From: Acidobacteriota bacterium
GTDB taxonomy: Bacteria > Acidobacteriota > Terriglobia > Acidiferrales > UBA7541
Direction of reading: 5' to 3'
Assembly: GCA_003225315.1 (NCBI GenBank)
Contig: QHZD01000024.1
Location: 105,852 to 169,851 of the forward strand
DNA: 64,000 nucleotides
Under the pieces are notes generated by a model. The model saw only the letters and a list, made by a program, of their open reading frames with translations, searched no databases and was not told the DNA's origin. The translations under genes and the position numbers were made by a program. Below, one piece after another: positions 18,481-27,070 of this stretch. Numbering within the stretch: position 1 is the first letter of the stretch; every line of letters begins with the position of its first letter.

Positions 18481-18506
18481 GTTTACATGAATGTGAATGT
18501 CGTGTT
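18481..18506 (-). promoter_or_regulatory. Pho-box-like site upstream of phoB
   Basis: On the minus strand the site reads CGACATTCACATTCATGTAA then AC. It shares ATTCACATTCA with the porin site. It lies about 150 bp upstream of the phoB ATG and 15 bp past the sucA stop. Confidence 0.55.
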
Positions 18507-18520
18507 AAAGCCGGGGAAGC

Positions 18521-21112
18521 CTAAGCGCTGCTTGAAGTTGTGAAGGCGAGGGCCAGGAGCGTCTTTTGCTCCAGCTCGTGGGCTTTGGCGGAACCGGTTG
18601 CCGGGCTGGCGCTGGCCGAACGCTTGACGGACCGGAAGTTGAGTCCCCTGGCCTTCGCGAGGCGTTCGAATCGCGGCAAGATATATCCTGCTGCACCCAT
18701 GTTGCCGGGTTCCTCTTGCACCCAGATAATCTCGCGCGCGTTGGGATACTCGTCGATGGCCGCGGCGATTTCCGTGCGCGGCAGCGGATAGAGCTGGTCG
18801 AGAAAGAAGATGGCCGTGTTGGTGTCCTGCCGGCGGCGGCGTTCGCCGCGCAACTCGTGGCCGACTTTTCCGCTGGCGATCAGGATGCGACCCGCGTCCA
18901 ACACTTCGCGGTCGGGAACCAGCGGGAGAAAACGCGGTTTCGTAAATTCCTCGATATTGGAGCTTGCGTCGGGGTGGCGCAGCATGCTCTTCGGCGTGAA
19001 AACGATCAGCGGCTTACGCCACGCTCTGCGTACCTGGCGGCGCAGCATGTGGAAATACTGCGCAGCGGTCGAGGGCTGGCAAATTTGCATGTTGTCTTCG
19101 GCGGCGAGCTGCATGAATCGTTCCATGCGCGCGCTGGAATGTTCCGGTCCCTGCCCTTCGTAGCCATGAGGCAACAGCATCACAATGCCGGCCGGTAAAT
19201 TCCATTTATCTTCACCGGCGCTGATGAACTGGTCGATGATCACCTGCGCGCCGTTGGCAAAATCACCGAACTGTGCCTCCCACAAGACGAGCGCTTCGGG
19301 ATAGTCACGGCTGAAGCCATATTCGAATCCGAGGCAGCCCGCCTCGGAAAGAGAAGAATTGTAGATTTCGCAGAAGGCCTGATTTGGCGAAAGATGCGAG
19401 AGCGGAAGGTAATCGTGCTCATTCACGTTGTCGACCAGCACCGCATGGCGCTGATTGAACGTGCCGCGCTGCGAGTCCTGCCCCGTGAGACGGATGGGAT
19501 TGCCTTCCAGAACGATGGAACCAAACGCCAGAGCTTCCGCGAATCCGTAATCTACGGCTCGCTTTCCGTGACCCATCTCGGAACGCTGTTCCAGCAGCTT
19601 CAGGATTTTCGGATGAACGTGAAAGCCCTCCGGCACGCGCACAAGTCCATCGGTGATTCCCGCCAGCTTTTCCTGTGTCAGCCCAGTATCGACTTCGTAC
19701 TCTGGTTTGTACGGGCCATGCGAATACGGCGCCCAGTATTCAGGCAGCTTGCGGAGGTGCGGGATTTTTTTCAGCGCGCGCGCCTTGGTCTGTTCTTCCT
19801 CGTATTCTTTGCGAACTGTCTCCGCGATCTGCGTCGAGTCGATACCGGTGCGCTCGGCGTAAATCTTCCAAAGCGGCGGATGATTCTTGATGCGTTCGTA
19901 AAGAAGCGGCTGCGTGATGGTAGGATCGTCGACTTCGCTGTGGCCATGCCGGCGGTAGCCGATGATGTCCACGACCACGTCGCCGCCAAACGTGGCGCGA
20001 TACTCGGTGGCGATTTTGCCCACGCGCACAACGGCATCCGGGTCTTCCGCGTTCACGTGGAAGATCGGCACAGACTGCCGCTTGGCAATGTCTGAGGCGA
20101 AACGTGAAGAATGTTCCTGAGTCGGCCGCGTCGTGAATCCGATAAGGTTGTTCACGATGATGTGAATCGTGCCGCCAACAGTGTAGGCGCGCAGGTCCGC
20201 AAAGTTGAGCGTTTCCGCCCAAATGCCCTGGCCTGCAAACGCCGCGTCGCCATGCATGACGACGGGTACAACTTTGTTCAGCGTTTCCCGCGAACGATCA
20301 ACGTAAGGTCCGCGCAAGCCGTAACGCGTCTGCTTCGCGCGGGCGCGGCCAACGGCAACCGGATCGACGGCCTCCAAATGGCTGGGATTCGAAACAAGGT
20401 GGATGCCGATTTCCTTGCCACTGGTGGTGACGTACGTGCCGGTAGCGCCGACGTGGTATTTCACGTCGCCTGCGCCCAAGACGCTGCGTGGATCGACATC
20501 TTCAAATCCCGAGACCACTTCGTGTGGCGCTTTGCACGCGGCGTGAACCATCACGTTCAAGCGCCCCCGGTGGCTCATGGCCATGATCGAGGATTCCGCG
20601 CCGTGCTCGCCCGCGGCGTCGAGAATCGAGTCGAGAAGCGGAATCAGGGCGGTAACGCCTTCGAGCGAGAAACGCTTGGTGCCCAGATAGCGTGCTTGCA
20701 GGACCTGCTCGAACAGATCGGCGCGAACCAGCCGCTCGAGGATTTTGTGCTGATCAACTGGGCTCAACGGAGCTTCTAACCGCTCGGCGATCCAGCGGCG
20801 GCGCTCCGGCTCGGGCAAATGCATGAAATCGGCGCCGATGGTATTGCAGTAGATGCCGCGGGCTTCTTCGGCTGATTCGCCGGCCAGCGCGTCCAAGTCA
20901 GGATGCTTCAGCGGCTCAAACAGGCCAAGAGGATCGAGAGTCGCTTCTAAGTAGCCCCAGCGGCGAAACGCGTCGAATACGCGCTCGCGCTCTACCCTTC
21001 CCGAAACGTTCGCGAAACCGGCCACTTTCGCGAGGCCGTCCGCCGCGGACTTCTTGGCCGCCTTCGGCGTTTTTTCGGGACGCTCTTCTTCGAGAGTTGT
21101 ACGGTGTGCCAT
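18521..21112 (-). CDS. sucA: 2-oxoglutarate dehydrogenase E1 component
   Basis: An 863-residue thiamine-diphosphate enzyme that decarboxylates 2-oxoglutarate and passes the succinyl group to the lipoyl E2 protein. The cofactor site is visible as HGDAAFAGQGIWAETLNF with VNNLIGFTT about 30 residues on. The pyrimidine-domain part (RGTFNQRHAV, YGFSRDYPEALVLWEAQFGDF) is E1o-specific. It is about 70 residues shorter than the E. coli protein, mainly at the N-terminus, where the E2-binding segment is replaced by a Lys/Ala-rich stretch. No sucB or lpd is adjacent; lipA lies 10 kb away. ATG 21112 is the only sensible start. Confidence 0.93.
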   Translation of the reverse strand: MAHRTTLEEERPEKTPKAAKKSAADGLAKVAGFANVSGRVERERVFDAFRRWGYLEATLDPLGLFEPLKHPDLDALAGESAEEARGIYCNTIGADFMHLPEPERRRWIAERLEAPLSPVDQHKILERLVRADLFEQVLQARYLGTKRFSLEGVTALIPLLDSILDAAGEHGAESSIMAMSHRGRLNVMVHAACKAPHEVVSGFEDVDPRSVLGAGDVKYHVGATGTYVTTSGKEIGIHLVSNPSHLEAVDPVAVGRARAKQTRYGLRGPYVDRSRETLNKVVPVVMHGDAAFAGQGIWAETLNFADLRAYTVGGTIHIIVNNLIGFTTRPTQEHSSRFASDIAKRQSVPIFHVNAEDPDAVVRVGKIATEYRATFGGDVVVDIIGYRRHGHSEVDDPTITQPLLYERIKNHPPLWKIYAERTGIDSTQIAETVRKEYEEEQTKARALKKIPHLRKLPEYWAPYSHGPYKPEYEVDTGLTQEKLAGITDGLVRVPEGFHVHPKILKLLEQRSEMGHGKRAVDYGFAEALAFGSIVLEGNPIRLTGQDSQRGTFNQRHAVLVDNVNEHDYLPLSHLSPNQAFCEIYNSSLSEAGCLGFEYGFSRDYPEALVLWEAQFGDFANGAQVIIDQFISAGEDKWNLPAGIVMLLPHGYEGQGPEHSSARMERFMQLAAEDNMQICQPSTAAQYFHMLRRQVRRAWRKPLIVFTPKSMLRHPDASSNIEEFTKPRFLPLVPDREVLDAGRILIASGKVGHELRGERRRRQDTNTAIFFLDQLYPLPRTEIAAAIDEYPNAREIIWVQEEPGNMGAAGYILPRFERLAKARGLNFRSVKRSASASPATGSAKAHELEQKTLLALAFTTSSSA

Positions 21113-21287
21113 AAATCGTGCTCTATGAACCTTCTATTTTGCCACAGAAGCAAACGGGCTGCTTGCGGGCGCACGGGGTGCTTTGCTTAATTCTATTATT
21201 GGATGCACGAAGGTGAGGCAGAACTACAGGCTCTCAGGGCAGTGCGTTCTCCACGGCTAGTGACGCAACTCGTTGTAGCAAGCGCCG

Positions 21288-23858
21288 TTAAAGAGAGCGC
21301 ACTAGGGATTCGAGGCGGTGGGCGATTTCGTCGGGGGAAGCGCCGGGCGGGAACGTTACTGGAGTGCCGATGCGAACGGTGATTTCGCCAAGATGGGCAA
21401 GGCGGCGGCGCTCGCGCTTCATTTGCCAGACTCCATCCAGGCGCATCGGAATAATCGAGATGCGCAGATTTTCGGCCAGGAGGCCAATGCCGCTGCGGAA
21501 AGGCGCCATGCGGCCATCCTCGGAATTGTTGACTTCGCCTTCGGGGAAAACGAGCACGCTGTAGCCGCGGTCAACGGAATCGCCGGCAAAGCGGAAGCTT
21601 TCGCGAAAGCCGGAAAGCTGCGGCAGTGGGAAAACGTTGAACAGCAGCGTGGCAAGCCAGTAGCCGAGTTGATACGCCCAACGCCTGGCGAAGAACCAAT
21701 CACGCGGCGGACGTCGCATGTTTTGCAACGATTCGCCGCCCATGGCCGTGGCAAGCCGATGGCGATATCGCGGCGGCAACGCGGCGAGAATCAAGCCGAT
21801 GTCGGCGCGGCGCGTGATGTGATTGGAAACAATGAGCACAGGCCCCCTCAAGCCGCGAAGATTTTCGTGGCCCACGACTCGCGGGTGACCGAGAATCTGC
21901 GTTGCCGGCCAGGCCAGCGTGTAGTACACGGCGAGCCGCAGCCAGCGGATGGGTTCACGCTGCGTCCAGCGCGGATAACTGTATTCGCTGCGGCGCGCGG
22001 CCGGCTGCTGCAGGACGTGCTCGACGTCGGCAACAGTCTTCGCGTTGGCGAAGGCGTTTTCGTTTAGTTCCACGTGAAACCTTTCCTCCAGTGCGCTCAG
22101 CAGCTCCACGCGGTCGAGGGAGGAGAGATTGAGTTCTTGTTCCAGGTGGCGACCGAGCGGCGAATCTCCACCGCCTCCTCTAGTAAAACGTTGCAGCAGT
22201 TGGTCGAGCGCGTCGCGTGAAGAGGAGGGCGCTCTGTCGCCTTCTGATGCGCGAACTTGTCGTCCATCGAGGATTTGCGCAGCGCGCGCCGCGATGACGG
22301 ACATGCGTGGCTTTCCCGTGGCTGTGCGAGGAAAATCCAGGTCCGGCCAGACGATCCATGTGCGCATCTGCTGGTATTCGGCAAGCGTGGAGTTGGCACT
22401 TTCGATGACTGCGGAGGCGGCAGTTCTGTCTCCATCCTTCAACAGAAGCACGGGGCAAGGTTCCGCGTTGCCTTCGCGTTCGAGCGGAATGACCACGCAG
22501 TCCTTCACGCCGGGCTGTTTGCGAAGGGCGATTTCTAGATCTTCGGGATGAATGTTCAAACCAGCAGGCGTGACGATCACGTTTTTCTTGCGTCCACGAA
22601 AACGCAAATTGCCATCGGCGTCGAGTTCGCCAAGATCGCCCGTGCGCAGCCAGCCTTCTTGATCGGCGTGACGAAACGCGCCTTGTTCCCAATAGCCACT
22701 GGAAACGTTTTCACCACGAACCAGGATTTCGCCATCTTCGGAGAGCTTGCATTCGCGCCCCGGCAGAATCTTGCCGACGGTCCCCTCGGTTGACCGAAAC
22801 GGGTGATTCAAGCTGATGAGCGAAGCCGTCTCCGTCATGCCGTAACCTTGAACAACGGCATATCCCATAAGCTTGAAAAAATTTTCAGTTTCGTTCGAAA
22901 GGGCTGCGCCGCCGGAAATGAACGCCCAGAATTTCCAGCCAAAGCGCCGGTGGATTCGGCGAAACATCCAGGCGCGCTTGAGAAATTTTCTGCCCTGCGC
23001 ACTTTCAAGAGTGCGCTTCAACCATTGAGATTTCCCCTGGCCTTCGAATTCTCTCTCGATACCTGCATGAAGGAGATCGAGCATCCGCGGAACGGCGATA
23101 AGCGCCGTGGCTCGCTCTTGCTTGATGCTGCGCATAATCTCCGTGGGATTGCTCGACGGTTCGAAAACGACCGCGGCCCCAAGCAGCGCCGGAACAAACA
23201 GCGCCATAAATTGTCCGAACACGTGGCTCAACGGAACGAGCGTGACGAATCGCAACGGGTGAAGCCAGCGCTCATATTTCCGGTACTCTTCGATCCCACG
23301 TTCCAGCGGCTCAAGGTTTGCCAAAAAATTGCCGTGGGTCAGAACGACACCGCGTGGCTCAGCCGTCGTGCCGGAAGTGTAAAGAATCTCGGCAATGGTG
23401 CTTCGCGTTGAATCACAGCCCGGATCGAGGCAAACATTTGAGACTGGCTGAGGGCTTCCCGCAACATCCTTGAAGTCATTGATGGTCATCGATGGCGGCG
23501 CATCAGGCAAATCCACCTGCTGACGGTCGCGCAAAATGAGCTTCACGCCGGCGTCGTTAGTCGCGCGTTGAACGAAGTCAGGGGCCGCAGCGGTGTCCAT
23601 CGGGACTACCACGCCGCCCCGCAAAAGGACTCCCCAGAAGCAAGCAACCCATTCGGCGGAGTTGGGGCCCCAAAGAAGTACTCGATCACCCGGGCCAACC
23701 CCGCGCTCGGCGAGGGCATGACTCCAGAAAAGAACCTTTGCGTAAAGCTTTTTGTACGTCAGCTTTTCCCGACGGTAGCCGCGTCTTTGGACGACAGCGA
23801 CATCGCCGGCAAAGCGGGCAAAATCAGCGAAAAGGCTCAGGAGATTTTTGCGGGGCAT
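21288..23858 (-). CDS. Acyl-activating enzyme - ACP - LPLAT acyltransferase fusion
   Basis: An 856-residue three-domain protein. Residues about 20-540 are an adenylate-forming acyl-CoA/acyl-ACP synthetase (YTSGTTAEPRGVVLTHG near 160, QGYGMTETASL, GEILVRG, TGDLGELDADG). Residues about 570-640 are an acyl-carrier domain with the phosphopantetheine Ser in LSSLDRVELL (about 580). Residues about 665-850 are a lysophospholipid acyltransferase domain with NHITRRAD near 678 and VLVFPEGEV near 770. The layout allows a fatty acid to be activated, loaded onto the built-in carrier and transferred to a lysolipid, reminiscent of Aas but with the acyltransferase last and a carrier inserted. The His and Asp of the acyltransferase motif are five residues apart, not four. 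ATG 23858 is chosen because the frame upstream has no homologous residues. Confidence 0.85.
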   Translation of the reverse strand: MPRKNLLSLFADFARFAGDVAVVQRRGYRREKLTYKKLYAKVLFWSHALAERGVGPGDRVLLWGPNSAEWVACFWGVLLRGGVVVPMDTAAAPDFVQRATNDAGVKLILRDRQQVDLPDAPPSMTINDFKDVAGSPQPVSNVCLDPGCDSTRSTIAEILYTSGTTAEPRGVVLTHGNFLANLEPLERGIEEYRKYERWLHPLRFVTLVPLSHVFGQFMALFVPALLGAAVVFEPSSNPTEIMRSIKQERATALIAVPRMLDLLHAGIEREFEGQGKSQWLKRTLESAQGRKFLKRAWMFRRIHRRFGWKFWAFISGGAALSNETENFFKLMGYAVVQGYGMTETASLISLNHPFRSTEGTVGKILPGRECKLSEDGEILVRGENVSSGYWEQGAFRHADQEGWLRTGDLGELDADGNLRFRGRKKNVIVTPAGLNIHPEDLEIALRKQPGVKDCVVIPLEREGNAEPCPVLLLKDGDRTAASAVIESANSTLAEYQQMRTWIVWPDLDFPRTATGKPRMSVIAARAAQILDGRQVRASEGDRAPSSSRDALDQLLQRFTRGGGGDSPLGRHLEQELNLSSLDRVELLSALEERFHVELNENAFANAKTVADVEHVLQQPAARRSEYSYPRWTQREPIRWLRLAVYYTLAWPATQILGHPRVVGHENLRGLRGPVLIVSNHITRRADIGLILAALPPRYRHRLATAMGGESLQNMRRPPRDWFFARRWAYQLGYWLATLLFNVFPLPQLSGFRESFRFAGDSVDRGYSVLVFPEGEVNNSEDGRMAPFRSGIGLLAENLRISIIPMRLDGVWQMKRERRRLAHLGEITVRIGTPVTFPPGASPDEIAHRLESLVRSL

Positions 23859-24137
23859 AAGCGCAACTGTTTCTCTGCCTCGGATATGGCTCGATTCTAC
23901 GCCTGAAGCCGCAGGGGGGCCCTTGGGGCCAGGCAAACACTCTGCTTTCGATTGCGGAAGCATCCTCTCCCAAAATGCACTTACCGTGCCACGGAGGAAC
24001 ATCCCTTTGCATCTGAGTAAAAGCACTCGCACGGATTTCGTGGGTTCTCGGTTACAATAGAGGTTTGTGATCTCCTTTACGCGAGAAGATCCCGGGGGCC
24101 TTGGGTACACCCCTATGCACTGGAGATAACCAGGAAG

Positions 24138-25265
24138 ATGCCGGTACCGATTTCGCAGATGTGGACAGTTGCAACGTACGTCCTGAAGCAAAAGCTGAAG
24201 GGGCGTAAACGCTACCCGTTTGTCTTGATGCTGGAGCCGCTATTCCGCTGCAACCTGGCTTGCGCGGGGTGCGGTAAAATCCAGTATCCGGCGCACATTT
24301 TGAAAACGGATTTGAGTCCCGAAGATTGCTTCAAAGCGGTGGACGAGTGCGGCACACCGATGGTTTCGATCCCCGGCGGCGAGCCGCTGATGCATCCGGA
24401 GATTGACAAGATCGTCGAAGGCCTGGTCGCGCGCAAGAAATACATCTATCTCTGTACCAATGCGCTCCTGCTGAAAGAAAAGTTGCATCTTTTCAAGCCC
24501 AGCAAGTACCTGACGTTCTCCGTGCACGTGGATGGGCAGAAAGAACACCACGATTTTTCCGTTTGCCGCGAGGGTGGCTACGACTTGGCCATCGAAGGCA
24601 TCCGGGAAGCGATAAAACAGGGCTTCCGCGTCACTACGAACACCACTTTGTTCGATGGCGCCGATCCCAAGAGCGTCCGCGCGTTTTTCGACGAAATGAT
24701 GGAACTGGGCGTCGAAGGGATGATGCTTTCACCCGGCTATTCCTACGACAAAGCCCCCGACCAGAAGCATTTCCTCGGTCGCGCACGCACGCGGCGCTTG
24801 TTCCGTGCAATTTTGTCCAATCGCAAAGCGAGCTGGCAGTTCAACCAGTCGAAGCTGTTCCTCGAATTCCTGATGGGCAAGCGAACGTATGGCTGCACTC
24901 CTTGGGGAATGCCGACGTACAACGTCTTCGGCTGGCAGAAGCCCTGTTATCTGCTGCAGGACGGATACGTGGATACATTCCAAGAGTTGCTCGACACCAC
25001 CGAGTGGCAGAATTACGGGACGGAGTCCGGCAATCCGAAATGCGCCAACTGCATGGTGCATAGCGGTTACGAAGCTTCGGCTGTGGATCACACCTTCAGC
25101 GGACTCCGTGGTCTGTGGGCGACGGTAAAGGCTGAGCTGTCCACAAAATATGAGGATTCAGATGCGCTTGCGATGCTCAATGAGCCGGTGAAGCCAGTGC
25201 ACTCCTACAACCCCCTCGTTCAAATCCAAGCGGACAAGAACCAGTTCGAGGAGACGCGCGCGTGA
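24138..25265 (+). CDS. hpnH: Adenosyl-hopene transferase HpnH (radical SAM)
   Basis: A 375-residue radical SAM enzyme that adds an adenosyl group to diploptene, the first step of extended C35 hopanoid side chains. The iron-sulphur cluster ligands are Cys38, Cys42 and Cys45 in CNLACAGC. The SAM-binding segment [13 protein letters not shown] follows. The C-terminal part ([22 protein letters not shown]) is HpnH-specific. Length matches the family (about 340-390). It is divergent from the acyltransferase fusion, and its last bases overlap the next gene. No squalene-hopene cyclase is in view. Confidence 0.94.
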   Translation: MPVPISQMWTVATYVLKQKLKGRKRYPFVLMLEPLFRCNLACAGCGKIQYPAHILKTDLSPEDCFKAVDECGTPMVSIPGGEPLMHPEIDKIVEGLVARKKYIYLCTNALLLKEKLHLFKPSKYLTFSVHVDGQKEHHDFSVCREGGYDLAIEGIREAIKQGFRVTTNTTLFDGADPKSVRAFFDEMMELGVEGMMLSPGYSYDKAPDQKHFLGRARTRRLFRAILSNRKASWQFNQSKLFLEFLMGKRTYGCTPWGMPTYNVFGWQKPCYLLQDGYVDTFQELLDTTEWQNYGTESGNPKCANCMVHSGYEASAVDHTFSGLRGLWATVKAELSTKYEDSDALAMLNEPVKPVHSYNPLVQIQADKNQFEETRA

Positions 25266-25738
25266 CGGGTCCTCGCCATGCCGACCGGCCGAGCCATGTC
25301 GCTCCTTTTACGAGCGCCAGTACATCCGAAGGATCTCCGCTAAATCCCGACGTCCTAGAAGTTGCTCCCGGTACCTTTCATGAAAGCGTGCAAGGTTGGG
25401 TGCCCAAGCTGGCGACGGAAGAAGAGTTGCGCATTGCCTTGGAGAAGGCTTTTGACTATCGCGGCGATGTGACACTGACTCTCAAGAACAATTCAAAAAT
25501 CGAAGGTTACTTGTTCGACCGGACGAGCGGCCCTTCTCTTGCCACTAGTTTTGTGAGAATTCTTCCCAAAGATTCCATGCAAAAGTTAAAAATCGCCTAT
25601 GCCGATATCGCGGCACTGGCCTTCACCGGCCGGGATACTGCCGCCGGAAAGAGCTGGGAAGCATGGGTAGGCAAATATTGGCAAAAAAAGGCTTCCGGAG
25701 AAGGCGATTTGAGCCTCGAGCCCGAATCCCTTGAGTAA
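25262..25738 (+). CDS. Conserved hypothetical protein coupled to hpnH
   Basis: A 158-residue soluble protein starting with GTG whose last base overlaps the hpnH TGA, so translation is coupled. After a disordered N-terminus (about 45 residues) it has a compact beta-rich core: [19 protein letters not shown], then VRILPKD, then [20 protein letters not shown]. The alternating short strands with a Gly-Tyr turn resemble an Sm/LSm-like or small beta-barrel fold. I recall such proteins beside hpnH in acidobacteria, but no function is known to me. Confidence 0.7.
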   Translation: MTGPRHADRPSHVAPFTSASTSEGSPLNPDVLEVAPGTFHESVQGWVPKLATEEELRIALEKAFDYRGDVTLTLKNNSKIEGYLFDRTSGPSLATSFVRILPKDSMQKLKIAYADIAALAFTGRDTAAGKSWEAWVGKYWQKKASGEGDLSLEPESLE

Positions 25739-25860
25739 AGTATTTCCGCCGCTGCTCGGAGTCATTTCCTGCCCGATTCTAAAGTAAACGCTTTATTGTC
25801 TATAGTTTAGATGGCCGGCTGATGTTTTCGCGCCGCGCTCAGAGCCGTGTTGTAGCAACC

Positions 25861-26056
25861 TGAATTTGTCACCCTAACGGCAACATGAAAATGTCACCCC
25901 CCTGGTAGGGCTGAGTGCTCTAGGCGGGTGTCGCCGTAGTAGAGCGAGACGCGCCCATCGAGAGCTTGATAGATTTGCACTCTGGCGCCAGCGAAGCTGA
26001 AGCGCCGGGCCTGCTGGGGGATCTGGAAGCGGCGGCCATCCCACTGCACGACGTTG
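25861..26056 (-). mobile_element. IS remnant: terminal end plus transposase C-terminus
   Basis: The segment begins with TGTCACCC motifs (TTTGTCACCCTAACGG and AAATGTCACCCCCC), the type found at ends of integrase-type IS elements. Read on the minus strand, the adjoining bases encode [16 protein letters not shown], then [18 protein letters not shown], then RVSLYYGDTRLEH, the C-terminal beta domain of an ISNCY/IS481-like transposase. The catalytic core and the other end are missing. The element stops abruptly at a cold-shock gene fragment. Confidence 0.7.
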
Positions 26057-26221
26057 TCGGGCTTCGGATTTATCCAGCGCCAGACGGGAGAAGATGTTTT
26101 CGTGCACTTCTCCGCGATCGCGATGGAAGGCTACAAGTCGCTCAACGAAGGTCAAGCCGTGGAGTTTGAAGTGAAGAAAGGCCCCAAGGGCCTTCAGGCT
26201 GAGAGCGTTACCAACCTCTAG
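26057..26221 (+). pseudogene. 3' fragment of a cold-shock protein gene
   Basis: The frame encodes [20 protein letters not shown], then [19 protein letters not shown], then [15 protein letters not shown] and a stop: the RNP1, RNP2 and C-terminal strands of a CspA-type protein of about 68 residues. The first 15 or so residues, including the start codon, are absent; the frame runs straight into the IS remnant at about 26056. No matching 5' fragment is seen on the other side of the IS, so a deletion accompanied the insertion. Confidence 0.8.
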
Positions 26222-26311
26222 TCTCTGACAGGAGTGCTACCGAGTGGTTCGGATGCTCTCCTTTCGAGATTCGAATCGAGATTATCAGCGAGCGCGGTCA
26301 AGGAGGAAGTT

Positions 26312-26569
26312 GTGCAAGTAATGCAGGAAGGTCAGACAATTAAGCATGAGACGTACGGCCTGGGTATCGTGACCGCTTCCGACCAGGAACGCACCGCCGT
26401 GGACTTTGACGATCATGGCCCCAAGCTGTTCGTCACCAGCATTATGACGGCCGAACTGATCGGCGAAGCGCCTGCGACTCCGCCAAAGACCAAGCGTCGC
26501 CGCAAGGCCTCTACGGCAGCCAAGGCCGCGAAAAAAGCCGCAGCCGCAGTAGCCGCCAGCCGTTCGTAA
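26312..26569 (+). CDS. Small SH3/tudor-like protein with basic tail
   Basis: An 85-residue protein. GTG 26312 follows AAGGAGG by five bases and is preferred over the longer frame from 26234. Residues 5-45 (HETYGLGIVTASDQERTAVDF, split here as HETYGLGIV and RTAVDFDDHGPKLF) match the small barrel at the C-terminus of PcrA/UvrD helicases and related RNA-polymerase-binding modules. The last 30 residues are Lys/Arg/Ala-rich like histone-H1-type tails, suggesting nucleic-acid contact. No helicase is nearby. The function is inferred from the fold only. Confidence 0.6.
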   Translation: MQVMQEGQTIKHETYGLGIVTASDQERTAVDFDDHGPKLFVTSIMTAELIGEAPATPPKTKRRRKASTAAKAAKKAAAAVAASRS

Positions 26570-26672
26570 AGTTCTCTAAGCCAATCAGAATACCTTTGCA
26601 CCTAGTCGGCGCACGGGTGTGCCCGCTTGCATTTCTAATACAAATCCCGGTGATTATGATACGTTCTGACCT

Positions 26673-26897
26673 ATGAAGAGTGTTGTGGTTCTCGGAGTCA
26701 TACTTCTGGTTCTTGGCGTAATTGGGCTCGTCCACCCTAATTTCAACTATCACAAACAGGAAGAAGTCGCGAAGATCGGCCCTATCAAAGCTACGGTGGA
26801 CGAAGAGAAAACCGCGCAAGTCCCGGCTGCGGTTTCGATTACTCTTCTCACTGTCGGCATTGTGCTCGTGGTGCTGGGGCCACGCATGAAGCAGTAG
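26673..26897 (+). CDS. Small two-helix membrane protein
   Basis: A 74-residue protein with two membrane helices (VVVLGVILLVLGVIGLV and VSITLLTVGIVLVVLG) joined by a polar loop containing Lys/Glu repeats. It resembles small DUF3185-like membrane proteins frequent in soil acidobacteria. No promoter or partner is evident; function unknown. Confidence 0.6.
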   Translation: MKSVVVLGVILLVLGVIGLVHPNFNYHKQEEVAKIGPIKATVDEEKTAQVPAAVSITLLTVGIVLVVLGPRMKQ

Positions 26898-27070
26898 CTT
26901 TTGTAATCGACGCCATTTGCGGTATCGCTCAAGGCTCCCGTCATCGTTTTCAACGCTTACTGCTACGCTCCGCCGCACAGTAAACGCATTGACATCCCCC
27001 CAGCATAGGACTAAACAAGACCTATAGAAGTTTCGTCTCCAGGGGCCGGGTTTTAAAAACGGAGAGAGAG

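Larger units (their letters stand above)
25739..26311. other. Scarred region without an intact gene
   Basis: It holds, in order, an unremarkable 120 bp, an IS remnant (25861-26056) and the 3' part of a cold-shock gene (26057-26221). See the separate entries. Confidence 0.7.

Noticed and set aside
23859..24191. Upstream extension of the acyltransferase fusion
   Set aside because: The frame overlaps the start of hpnH and its residues have no homologous look; ATG 23858 fits the domain boundary.
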